A stretch of 64,000 nucleotides of DNA from Sesamum alatum (lineage: Eukaryota; Streptophyta; Magnoliopsida; Lamiales; Pedaliaceae): positions 27,264,979 through 27,328,978 of the forward strand of contig JACGWO010000011.1 in NCBI GenBank assembly GCA_034509735.1, read 5' to 3'. Of this stretch, positions 51,545-63,090 are shown one piece after another. Under the pieces are notes generated by a model. The model was not told the DNA's origin. It saw only the letters and a program-made list of their open reading frames with translations, and searched no databases. Position numbers and translations under genes: made by a program. The first letter of the stretch is position 1, and every line of letters starts with the position of its first letter.

Positions 51545-53703
51545 AACTGTCCCATGGCTTTATTTATTAATTATTATTATTTATTTTTCTTTTCGAAGGA
51601 ATATAAGATTTTTTTTATTTTTTATTTTTAAATAAAAAAAGCAAATAATGACGGTGTTTGCATTGTGTTGACTGAAAATAAAATTTTCGGAATAGCGGCC
51701 ATGTTTGAGTTAAGACTACTTTAATTTAAGGTTATTTGACTTGTTAAAAAAAAGGTTCTATTCAAAATCACATATTATACTCTTTCTTAATTTATAAAAA
51801 TTTTGTTTCAATTTATAATGTTTGATCTGAAAATAGTGTTGGTAGTAAAAAGATTTAATTGTCTTTTAATTTATGTATAGTAACTTTTTCAATTTATGAT
51901 TTTATCATACTAGGAAGTGCTCTCACATTGTCAATAGATTTGTTGCTCGTTGATCATAACGGATAAAACCTCATACAATCATTAATAATAGATTTGTTGC
52001 CCGTTGATCATAACGGACAAAACCTTATACAAAGGACTCTAATCATGATTGGCAAGTGCACGTAAGATGATTTGGTGCCCGTTTTGGAAATAAAGTCGTG
52101 TGCCTTTCTCAGACCTCTCATAAGGAGGGTTGGTTATGATGGACGATTATGACTCTCGTTCCACAACGATTAATAGATGAGGAATTTGAGTGGCTTATAA
52201 ACCTCAAAATTTTTTAAGAGTTTTATCTGGAGGGTTGATTATACTGGACTTACTTATAAAGCCCTAAAGCCTCCACATCGATAATAGGTGAGTGACTTGA
52301 ACGACTTATAAACCCCGAAGCTTTTCTCACACCTCTCATATGAAGGGTCAATTATGCTGGATGATGATGGTTATCGCTCCGCATCATAAGCATGCGTGGG
52401 ATTTAAGCGACTTATAAGTTTTAAGTCCTCATCTTCCTAACGAAACACTTTTTCAAGACAAAACGATGCAGCTCCAATCAGAGCGGATGCTCGTGGACGC
52501 TAGATTAATAGATTTAATAATTTGGTTTTAATATATTAACATAAAGAATGGTATAATAAATTATATCTATCCAAAAAGTAAATAAATATACGTGGAAGGA
52601 TTCAATTAAAACAAAATTTGACACGAGTATAACATTGATTGGACATGTAGGAGGACCCGAATTATTTATTAGGATAGTATTAAGATGTAATTAACGTCAA
52701 TTAACATCATAAAGTGGTTGTGATTGATTTATCGAAGATTTAGGGATGACATAATTATTGGGTTCGAACCTTATGGGAAAGTTTAATTCTTAGTCGGCCT
52801 CAAGGGATTGTGCTTTTCAAACCTTTCTAAGGTCGAGGCTTAAATGCACTTTTCGTTCTCTATTTTTATCATTTTGGCATTTTAGTTATTTAACTTTTTA
52901 AGGTAGCAAATAGGTCCTGTAACATTTTAATTTTTCGTGATTTTTATCGTTCAATCATTGGAATTTGCAAATGTTATCGGATTTTTTTTAATTTGGAATT
53001 TTTGGTCCCATTGATTTAAATTCCAACTAGCATGGAACCAAATTTTCTTCATATATCTTTTATATTTTGACATTTAGTCTTTTATTTGGCTAGTATAGCA
53101 AATAGGTCCTGTAACTTATAATTTTTCGCGATTTTAAAATAAAAATACGTCCAAACAAAAGAAATAAATGAAAAATTATTACGAGAATAAGCATACACAT
53201 ATACTTTTTTTTTTTTTTTTTTTGATAAATGCATACACATATACTCATGGGTAGGTGTTCTTTTACTTTAATAGCAATAAAGTCTACTTTTATGATAGTT
53301 ATTGATTAGTTAGAGATATTTTAAGTTGATTATTAATATGTGGGTTATTATAATTATCAACAATTAAATTTTTTAATGTAATTATAATTGGTCCACAAAT
53401 TAAAAAGAAAAACAAAAAATGGATCAACTTTTAGGGATGTTTGCAAAAACTTTAAATCAAGTAATTTTCATATTATCGCTTAGATTAAACTAAATTAAGG
53501 TTTTCGGAACTACAACTTCCTATATTTCTTTTAAATCTAAAATAAGCTAAAAGTTGTAAGCGAGTGAGAAGATATTTATTCAGCTAAATGCATTTTTATA
53601 AATAAGTTGGATTTATTTATGATTTTTGTTCCTTAACTATGTTTTAGTATATTTCAAAATTACATCACCCCAGTAAGACTAAAATCCACCTTCATTTCAG
53701 GAT
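51545..53703. other. Intergenic with imperfect tandem and direct repeats
   Basis: A 54-base direct repeat at about 51932-52030 contains agatttgttgc(t/c)cgttgatc. From 52100 to 52440 three copies of a unit of about 110 bases repeat ctctcata-gaagggt, tatg-tggacgat and gacttataaac; one contains ccacatcgataataggtg, like the 'cccacatcgg' motif of many plant repeats. The segment 52840-53130 holds two copies of agcaaataggtcctgtaac. No gene was found. Confidence 0.5.
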
Positions 53704-54126
53704 GCGTAAATTACAGCCACCTCTTTGAGGTTTGACATAATTACAAATATTCTCTCATTGTTTGACAAATTACAAGTACTCTCAAGGTTTGTAATTTTTA
53801 ATCAAATCCCTGAAATTGACTATTTTGCCGTTGAATTTTTAGTTAAAATTGTGAAAAATTCAATCAAAGCAAATTGCATTATTGCTCCTCTGTGTAAAAA
53901 TTTTAAGAAACCTCTCTTTGCACAGTGTAGTCCAAAAAAATTCAAAAAATTTTAAAAATAATTCAGTTTGCATGAGGGCATTTTCATAACCTCACCTATA
54001 AAAATGGATGAAAATAGGTTATTTGTTAGACGGTTACAAACCTCATGGGGGTATTTATAAATTTTCAAACAACAAGTGGCTATTTGTAATTATGTCAAAT
54101 CTAAAAAAAAGTAGCTGTAATTTACC
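53704..54126. repeat. Foldback MITE, family A
   Basis: The ends are gcgtaaattacagccacctc and agtagctgtaatttacc. The core matches the family (cacagtgtagtccaaaa, gagggcattttcat, agacggttacaaacctc). Flanks tttcaggat and ttccagaat agree at 7 of 9 bases. Confidence 0.85.
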
Positions 54127-55098
54127 TTCCAGAATATTAGATAATTTCATAAAAATAAGCTGATAAGACATAATATTTTTTTACCCAGCACTTCAATACA
54201 AACTTTTTTCTACTTATAATTATTACTTTTAAGTACTTGTAACTTTGTATCTTAATCACTTATCCACTTCTTCTAAACTTAAGCACTTTTAAGAAAGTAT
54301 AAGTTTTGCAAACGCGACTTAACTCTAGATATTTACTAGAATTCTTGGGATATGTGTAGATGTTTCCAAATAAAAGAATTGTCAGCCTCATTTATTGTCA
54401 TATTTAATAGGTAAAAATAAGGCTTCAAATTTTTATCACTAATAAAAAAATATGGATTTTAATTTTTTTTATTTTATAGTTAGATTATAATTAATGAGTA
54501 TATTTAAATATTTTTTTGAATATTAATATACTGAGTAATGTAATAAATTATTGCCTAAAATTACACGTAATTATTTTTTAATTGCCACTTTTATTGTTTC
54601 GTTGCAACTTTAAACACATTGAGTTTTTTACCTTGTGAAAATCGACAACCTCTTTGATGACAACAATTGACAGTGATCAGAGCCATGAGTATATATATTA
54701 AACTAAAAAAATTCAATTTATAAAATTATTGATACATCATTTCAAAATATTTAAAACTTGAAGATTATATTGAGATTATTCTTTATTTAATAATTACTTC
54801 AACAATCTAAACTTATTATTTCTTTAATAATTGTTCTAAACAGCATTAAGGAAAAAATTCGACATCTATGGTCGGATCGCTATCATTAATTTAATAATTA
54901 TATTTTGGATATCTATCTTGAAAGATCCATTATTTTTCAAAAAAGAAAAATCTAGCTATTACTTTCCATACCAATTTATTTTTAAAAAGTCAAAATTTGA
55001 TTTTCGACGTCCTCCTTTGTGTTTTTTTGTTAGTATTTTTCTTATTTGGCAAAAGAGGACTTTTATTTTTGTGTCAAATCTGTAAAAAATTATAAACA
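54127..55098. other. Intergenic, AT-rich
   Basis: Nothing recognisable is seen beyond AT-rich sequence. An 84-codon minus frame at 54959-55213 is low complexity and overlaps the CACTA-like element, so I do not call it. Confidence 0.4.
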
Positions 55099-55415
55099 TA
55101 CTAGAAAAAAATAATTTTTCGCTACGATTAATTGCTTTAGTCAAAAGAAAAAAATTGTGGCAAATACAAATTAACCATTGCTTTGCAACGGTCATTAGTC
55201 GTTGTTTCTGCAAGTGTGATCAAAATATTATCCATGGCCAAGACCATGGCAAATGTATTGACTATGGCTAAAAATAATACAAATATTGATTAATCGTGGC
55301 AAAAATTTAAATTTTTGCATTGATTTTATTTAACCATGACTAATAGTGTTGATTTACCACGATTTTGACCCGTAGTCATTTATAGTGTAGCGAAAAATTA
55401 ATTTTTTTTGTAGAG
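55099..55415. mobile_element. CACTA-type MITE
   Basis: The ends tactagaaaaaaataatttt plus tcgctac and, at the right, gtagcgaaaaattaattttt plus gtagag are inverted repeats, one or two changes away from CACTA...TAGTG. The trinucleotide aca flanks both sides, the expected 3-bp duplication. Inside are inverted pieces built on 'accatg' and 'catggc'. There is no transposase. Confidence 0.65.
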
Positions 55416-55839
55416 ACATTAGGGATCAAAATCGTGGCACGTGAACATTAAGGACCAGTATCGAATACGTATCATATGTAGGGACCAAAACATAATTTAC
55501 CCATTCTTTTACGATGAAAGAAAAAAATACATTTTTATTTGATTTAATTAAAATATATAGCAAGAATAGATTTAAAGTAGTAATTTTGTTCCAATTAAAA
55601 TTATAGGACATAAGTAGTTTTATTCATTTTTTCAATGATATTTATTTATATTTAATCGAGATATTAAAATTTAATTTTACATTATAAAGTTTTAAATATT
55701 AAACAAAGATTAATTTTTTTTCAAGGTCACAATATGTCTTGAATTTTAGTTTTAATATAAAATTACCAAATAATGACCTATCTTATAAATATTTATAAAT
55801 AAAATTAGTGAAGAATAACAAATAAATATATTATTATAA

Positions 55840-56480
55840 GGGTAAATTACATTTTTTATCCCTATAAAACCACTTATTCATTTTTGGATCGTAATGTTCA
55901 TCATGATTTTGCTCTCTAATATTTAGAATTTTTTATAGATTTGGTCCCTAATTTGATAGTAGGATCAAATTTGTAAGAAAAATATAAATATCAAGAACAA
56001 AAATTGTGGTACGTAAATATTAGGGTAAATTACAACCACCTCCCTTGAGGTTTGGTATAATTACAAATACCCCCTCGTTGTTTGAAAAATTATAAATACC
56101 ACCCTAAGGTTTGTAATTTTTAACCAATGGCTTGAAATTAACCATTTCGCCCTTAAATTTTTAGTTAAAATTGAAAAAAATCAACCGAGGCAAATTGCAT
56201 TATTGTTCATCTGTCTAAAAAATTTAAGAAACATCTCCCTCTGCATTGTAGTCCAAAAAAATTCAATTTTTTTTAAGAATAATTCAGTTTGCATAAGGGC
56301 ATTTTGGTCAGTTCACCCATAAAAATATATGAAAATGGATTATTTGTTAGACGGTTACAAACCTTAGGGGGGATTTATAATTTCTCAAACAATAAGAAGA
56401 TATTTGTAATTATGCCAAATTTTATAGGAGGTAATTATAATTTACCCTAAATATTAAGGACAAAACAAATGAATAAACCC
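55840..56480. repeat. Outer foldback element hosting a nested MITE
   Basis: The left part (gggtaaattacattttttatccctataaaacc ... in two pieces) and the right part (ggacaaaacaaatgaataaaccc) are separated by the family A copy at 56023-56447. Flanks tattataag and tatcatttg agree at 6 of 9 bases. It is older than its insert. Confidence 0.5.
56023..56447. repeat. Foldback MITE, family A, exact 9-bp target duplication, nested
   Basis: The ends are gggtaaattacaaccacctc and aggaggtaattataatttaccc in two pieces; terminal inverted repeats are about 100 bp. The 9-mer taaatatta flanks both sides (56014-56022 and 56448-56456). This is the cleanest full-length member (425 bp). Confidence 0.93.
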
Positions 56481-56700
56481 TATCATTTGTAATGCTTCAT
56501 TGGCACATGGTGGGTCTGACAAATAACCAATTTACTATTATTTCAAAAGATCACAAATTGCACAAATGAATGACAGAATCCACACAATAAAACCAATTTA
56601 GTAGTGTGATTTCCTCATATTCATAGTTAGTAAAATACGGAAAGAATAGTAAACGTCGTATTATACCTAAGTGTACTATTTATTTTCATATTAAGAAGTA

Positions 56701-57131
56701 GGATAAATTACAGCTACCTCTAATGAGATTTATCATAATTACAAATATCCACACGTTGTTTGAAAAATTACAAATATCTCTATGAGGTTTGTAACCATAT
56801 AACAAATAGCTCATTTTTATCCATTTTTTATGGATGAACTAACCAAAATGCCCTTATGCACTGAATTATTTTATATTTAATTCTTAAAAAAGAATTTAGA
56901 CTACAATGTGCAGGGAGAGATTTCTTAAGTTTTTTACACAGATGAGCAATAATGCAATTTGGCTCGGCTGATTTTTCTACAATTTTAATAAAAAATTCAA
57001 GGGCAAAATGATCAATTTCATACTTTTGGTTAAAAATTACAAACCTTAGGGTGGATATTTGTAATTTTTCAAATAATAAAAAAGTATTTGTAATTATGTC
57101 AAATCTTAAGGGAGGTGGCTGTAATTTACCC
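56701..57131. repeat. Foldback MITE, family A, inverted orientation
   Basis: This 431-bp copy lies opposite to its neighbour at 56023, 254 bases away. The ends are ggataaattacagctacctc and gaggtggctgtaatttaccc. Flanks taagaagta and taagaaata agree at 8 of 9 bases. The two copies together could fold into a large hairpin. Confidence 0.92.
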
Positions 57132-58737
57132 TAAGAAATATGAACAGAAAATCAGCATAAAAATACGGTGATAATAAATGTACATGTATATTACATTTAA
57201 TAATAAAAAGTACACAAGATAAAAACGGCATAATATATTATATTTTTATAGATAGCAAACAAATTAAAACTAAAGATAAGACACGAAGATAAAAAAGAAT
57301 ATACATCTAAATTGTCAAAAGTCAAAACAAGCATAATAATATCAATTTAAATAAAAATACTCAAATAGTAAACTAAATTGTACTGCTTCTAAGCAATTCT
57401 GAGCGTTTGACTAATAGAAAAACACTAACAAATTTAATTAGTAGAAAAGAATAGAATGCTTTAGAAGTGATACTGGAATTTTGAAATTCACAAAGAGGAT
57501 TTGTTGCCATGTTTATTTGGATTCTATACAAATTTTGAGCTGTTATTTTTCCAATCACGTGTTTTGTGTCGAATAAACGAAACATTCAAAAAATACGCAT
57601 TTTTTTTGTATAACTAAAATTGAAAAGTTAAATATCAATTTTTTTTTTCAAATTCTGTACGCACGCGTTATAGATATAAGAAACTCATTTTAACCAATAG
57701 AGGTCATATTTACATCGCACTACAATTTTGAGTCGAGCATATGATTTATGGTTGTCTAACTCACACGTCACATATTGTCCTTCCTCGATAAACAATAATA
57801 ATATTATATCCCACGTACAACTTCAAAATGGTCGAGGTTGCAGGGCCGAACATTAAATCTCTTCTACGTTGGAGGAAATAAGCCAAAAATCAACACATAT
57901 GCATCAGGATGTTGGGGTCGGCCCCGACAAAACCACTCCAAAAATCATATTAATGAGGGTCTAATGGTCGAATGCTCTTATAAGTAAAGAACAATAAAAG
58001 CTCATATCATATACAGGTTTGTCTAATCAGGTACTATTTACAGATTTGCCCAACGTACTGCATCCATTGGGTCTTCCCGAATTAGGACACGTGGCTTTCA
58101 TCCTACGGTCCTTCTGGCAGGTTCCTAGGTCGGATTGCTAGACAAAAAACATGCTAATCCAATTTTTCGTCAAGAAATTTTAGTTGTTGTCAAAGGTAAT
58201 TTAAGTATTTATCCTCATTACTCGTGTGCGCGTGTATATATATATATATATATGTATATGTTGTATTTGGCAATTGATTGTTGGTAGGATATGTACTCCA
58301 ATTTTCTATGAAAATTGCAATAATATTTTTGAAGTATGGTCAAAATTATTAGCACATGGAAATGAAGCATTGCAGGAGAAGGTGTATAATTAAGACCCCC
58401 TAGCCATTTATGTATTTTGCCTTGGTATTTTAAAACACCATAAATATTTTATATATCCATATTGTCCTACTCCATCCTTCTATGTTGGGACTTGGACTAA
58501 GTACTAAGTTCCACAAGATTCGCATTTGTGATCATGCAAAAGATTGCCCATGAACACAACCTCCCATAAACTTGTAAAAAGTTCTTTGGGAAGATTTAAA
58601 AAATAAAAAATAAAAAAAAGTTGCAAGTTCCAATGTGAAAAGTGATTAGAATTTCACCATACATAAATAAATTTTGGTGTTAAAGACAACCTTAGTCCTG
58701 GAATTTAGAGTCCGACCCAATATTATATTTAAATTTA
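57132..58737. other. Intergenic; possible LTR scrap
   Basis: The part 57690-58180 is less AT-rich, with ggtcgaggttgcagggccg, ttggggtcggccccgac and ggacacgtggctttcatcc, and may come from a retrotransposon LTR, but I found no paired copy. A TA microsatellite lies at 58234-58256. The part 58370-58690 appears low-copy. No gene is called. Confidence 0.4.
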
Positions 58738-58996
58738 GGGTAAATTACAGTGATATTTTTTGAGATTAGGCCCAATTATACAAATACTCCTGTCTTTTGT
58801 AAAATTACCTCTACACCCCTTGAGATTGTAATTGTATTACAACTACACCCCATATTCAAAGGCAAAAAGCTTACACTAATACCTCCTGAAAAGCATTACA
58901 CTAACACCCCTCAGGGTGTGTAGCTGTAATTTCGCAAAAGACATGAGTGTTTGTATAATTAGACCTAACCTCAGGGGGTGTTAATGTAATTTACCC
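58738..58996. repeat. Foldback MITE, short family, exact 9-bp target duplication
   Basis: The ends gggtaaattacagtgatatt and gggtgttaatgtaatttaccc are split inverted repeats. The inside (ccccttgagattgtaattg, cctcagggtgtgtagctg) matches the copy at 44045. The 9-mer ttaaattta flanks both sides (58729-58737 and 58997-59005). Confidence 0.92.
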
Positions 58997-59034
58997 TTAA
59001 ATTTATTAGGCGAGAGTATAAATTTGTTCTAAAA

Positions 59035-59350
59035 GAGTGTTTGGGTGAGCTTATAAGCTTTTAAAAACATCTTATAAGATGTTAAAAAGTGTTTGGTATT
59101 TTTTTAGAAAATAAGCTTATATATAACATAAAAAAAAATATGTTTAGAATTTATAATTTTTTTTTTAAAAAAAATAAATTGAGTTCCTAACTTATTTTTA
59201 AGATTTTAATAAATTCTTTTAATTTTAATCATATTAATTATCAAATTTCATTACTAATTTCTTATAAATTCTATAATTTTATTTTTATTCAAATACTTTG
59301 AGATCTCATTTTCTTATAAAATATTTTAAATAAGTTAAGCCCAACACCCT
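59035..59350. repeat. MITE with GTGTTTGGG ends
   Basis: The ends gtgtttgggtgagcttataa and gttaagcccaacaccct are inverted repeats, and the interior repeats ttataag units. It is the same family as 12284-12614. Confidence 0.6.
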
Positions 59351-59467
59351 TTGAGTTGATGTAACATAGTGGCGCTATATAAACAAAACTTACATGATAG
59401 AAATTCTATTAAATCTTGCCATGATTTACACAACACAATCTTACTATACTCACTTGAATAGTATTAA

Positions 59468-59810
59468 GAGGGTGTCTGGCTAAATTTGTTTAAGGTTTCT
59501 TATATACATCTTATAAAAAATTTATAAAATATTGGATCTTATCTTAAAAATAAGCTTCGAAATATTTAAATAAAATAAATTATAAAGTCTATAAAATTTT
59601 AGTAATAACAATTCTATAATTAGTATGACCATAACTGAAAGAGTTCGTGAAAACATTGAAACTAAGTTGGGAACTTCTTACATTTCTTAAACAAAACTTA
59701 TAATATCTCAATTTTTACCATCTTATAAGCCCATTTTTTAAAAATTACACCAAACACTTTTCAACATCGTATAACATGTTTTCAAAATCTTATCAGTTCA
59801 CCCAAATACC
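59468..59810. repeat. MITE with GGTGTCTGG ends
   Basis: The ends gggtgtctggctaaatttg and agttcacccaaatacc are weak inverted repeats. The content (catcttataa, cttataagccc) is that of the preceding element in the opposite direction, 118 bases away. Confidence 0.55.
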
Positions 59811-61147
59811 TAATTAATGAAATTTGAGCCATTGAATGAGAATATTATGACATAATTACTAAAATTAAATGATTATATATATAACACATCCAAATTATTT
59901 ATATATATAGAAAGGGATGGATTATATAATAGCATAAAATATTATTCCAATTCAATAAAAATGAGTTGTCCATTAATCATTGGTTTGGTGGTCCTTCATA
60001 GTATTGGTCGGTTAACCGCTAGTATCTATCTATGTAGTCCAAGAAAATGAAAGAGTGTAATAATATAATGATGAATTAGGCTAAAAGAGTATGAAAAAGG
60101 AAAGTTTTCTACTTTGCACATGATTCTAGACCCAACATTTGTCTTATTCTTCTTGTTTACAGCTATCATCCTTTTAGATTAGCCTAGCTAGCCCAATATA
60201 TTATTTATTTTAAGAATTTTTTTTTATAAATATAATCGTCGGAGGTATTAAAATTATCCCTAATAAAAAGATATGGACGATCAAGTTAGGACGATATAAG
60301 GGTTAATATGTCGAATAAACAAGTAGTTCCTTACTCAAAACATACCTGAGTGTTTAATTTGTGGTCATTTCTAAGTAACCCCTAATGTACGGTTCCCACA
60401 TTGAGGTTCTCAAACGCTGTCACGTGTCATCCATCCAAGGGTCCAGATGGCGGGTGATCAGGTCAAGACCGACACGAAATTCAAGGGTTTTTGACATTTT
60501 GACTATATGTAAAGGGCAAAAGTGACATCTTCCAATTTGACCTATGTCAATTATTATTTGAATGCCACGAGTTTTAAGCGTATTATAAAGATGTAAAGTT
60601 CGTTGCCTTATGTAGGTGTATTATGGTCTTAAGTGATAGTATGATTAGTTGATGATGGTTGATTTATAATACTTAATCTAATAAAAATTCTAGCAAGTTT
60701 TCAGGATAAGTTGATTGAACTCAGTGCTGATATTTATTTTATGTTGTATTTGGATGAATAGATTTCAATTTGAGGGGAGAATTTCAAAAAGTGATTTTAA
60801 ATGATTCCATATTAAAAAAATTTAAAATCTATCAATATTTTCCAAAACATAGTTCTAAACGAGGGTGAAATAATTTGAAATCTTTTGTAATATAGAATTA
60901 TCCAAATAATTTTAAATAATTTGTCACTAGGAATTTGAAATCCCCAACTTCAAATCCATCAGTGCAAATTGAATGCAACCGAGTCTTTATCTATACTTTA
61001 TTATTAACTAGTCATCGTGATACGCTGTTCCTACGTGCATATAATAACTAAATTTTTATATTTTAAAATATATTATAAATAGGAATAAAATATACATTAT
61101 CTTTCATTTTTTTAATGTGAAGTGTTAGTTTATATATTTTACTCTTA
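59811..61147. other. Intergenic
   Basis: The part 60230-60480 is less AT-rich (acggttcccacattgagg, gctgtcacgtgtcatcc, agatggcgggtgatcagg) and may be an LTR remnant. At 60990 is A|TCTATACTTTATTATT, like a Helitron 5' end, and 18 bases on is A|CTAG-T-catcgtgatacgc, like a reversed Helitron 3' end. No gene was found. Confidence 0.4.
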
Positions 61148-61230
61148 TCTATATATATATAGCAAAACGAAATTTGACCACAACTAAGCAATTTTGACTC
61201 AATTCTCAATTCTTAGAATTTTGAATTTTT

Positions 61231-61670
61231 TAATTACTAAGAAAAAATTTCATTGGTTAGAAGTATTATCCAATTATCTATATTAAGTATTTACTTTGTA
61301 TTTATCCAAAATCTTATCTCTAGGATTATAATTAAATTTTTTAATTGTAAAAAAATCTTATTGGTTAGAAATATTATTTATTTAAACATCTTAAATATTT
61401 ATTTGGTATTTATATGAAATCTTATTTTTAATATTATAATTGAATTTTTAAATTTTCAAGAAGACACCGGTTAAAAATATCACCTATTTCAAATATAGTA
61501 GATATTTATTTTGTATTTATTTGAAATTTTATCCCCAAGATTATAATTGAATTTTTTAATTGACAATAAAACATCTTATTTATTTGAATTATCATCTATG
61601 TTAAATATATTAAATATTTATTTTTATTTATCTGAGAATTTATCTCCAAGGTTAAAATAGTAATTTAATT
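61231..61670. repeat. Tandem array, four units of about 109 bp
   Basis: Unit starts are near 61231, 61342, 61451 and 61557. Each repeats the order ttaattg-aa, atcttattggttag, taaatatttattt and ataattgaattttt. Units are diverged, so the array is old. Confidence 0.75.
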
Positions 61671-62356
61671 TGTATTTTATCTTAAATAATTTTATATGTT
61701 AAGATTAAGTTTTATTTGATATTAATTCAAGATGTATTTATCTTAATTGAGTTTATTTTTATGATTAATTTTTATTTATAAACACTTAACTATCCAAAAC
61801 CAAATCAAAAATCTTAAAAGATAACTCATTTGTGTGTATCCAAACCAAAATTTTTGATTATTTATAGATAGTGGTCTTCGTCATATTGGTATTTAAATAG
61901 AACAAGGTTTACTTTTCTTCCTTCATTTATTTGATAGACTCAATATTATCAATTTTTTATTCTCCATTGAACGATCTCAAACTCAACACTCTGCATACTT
62001 CTTTTCATTACTTTTCTGTGTATAAAGTGATGTCTTATACTTTTCATAATATTATTTTATTTATTTTTTATTCCATAATCTTTGAAGTTATGTAGTTAAT
62101 AAATTCTATCCCTTACTCATATGTTTATGTATGTTAATTTCAATTGTTATAAGTCTTTACACTCATATGCTATAGCTAACTGATTATTACTTTTATCATG
62201 ATTATCTTATTTTTTATATATTATTTTTCATGATACTTAAAAAATTAACAATCTTTATCCTCTTCATATTTTGTCTTTATTAAATTTTAGTACTTATTTA
62301 TCTTTTGGTGTTTATTTTTTTAGATTTATATGGCGAGTGCTTGATTTTGATCTACA

Positions 62357-63090
62357 AGAAAGAATTAATTTGTTTAATTTTAATAAGTACATATTTCATT
62401 TTTAAAATTTACTTACTCTATGTATATGTTATAATTACATCCATTATATTTTCATTTTATTTGTATAATTATACTCAAACTATCATTTAATTTTTATTTC
62501 CGTTTAAATATATATCTCGTTTATTTTTTTATACTCCATTTCTATTTTATATATCGTAGTTTCATGCCCTAAATTTTTATTTTATAGGTTTTTTCTTTCT
62601 ATTCTTTTTCAGATTTGTTATCTATTTTGTTTTTGTTTTTCAATAAAAAGAAACAAATTCATTTAATGCTAATAGGTACACATTTCATTTCATGTTTATT
62701 TGTATAATTCTACTCAAAACTACCATTCAATTTTTTTTCCAATTAAAAATATATTTATACCTTTGTATTTTTTATACACTCTTCTTTTTATATATTATAG
62801 TTTTATCCATTAAAATTTTATTTTATAGTTTAACTTTTTTGTTCTTTTTCAGACTTCTTTTCTACTTTATTTTTGTTTTGCAACAAAAAGGAACCAATTC
62901 CTTCAGTACTGATAGGTACATATTTTATTTAGTATTTATTTGTAAGATTCTATTTAATTTGACATTTAGCTTTTATATGTATTTAAATATTTACCCTTTT
63001 TATCTTTTTATAAACCTGTTTCTTTTTATATATTATAATTTCATCTATTAAATTTTTATTTATAGTTTAAATTTTTTGTTCTTTTGTAAT
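62357..63090. repeat. Tandem array, three units of about 240-290 bp
   Basis: Unit starts are near 62357, 62646 and 62886. Shared steps are aagaa(a)caatt, ataggtacatatttcattt, atttgtataattctactcaa, tttatatattatagttt and ttctttttcaga. The first unit is about 50 bases longer. Open frames here are Phe/Tyr/Ile-rich by-products. Confidence 0.75.

Noticed and set aside
57690..58180. A gene in the less AT-rich interval
   Set aside because: There is no open frame of useful length and no splice-consistent protein; a retrotransposon scrap is more likely.
62305..63051. Hydrophobic Phe/Tyr/Ile-rich open frames near the right edge
   Set aside because: They are products of T-rich tandem repeats, not membrane proteins; codons follow base composition only.
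61231..63090. CRISPR-like array
   Set aside because: Units are long, diverged and contiguous without unique spacers, and the genome is eukaryotic.
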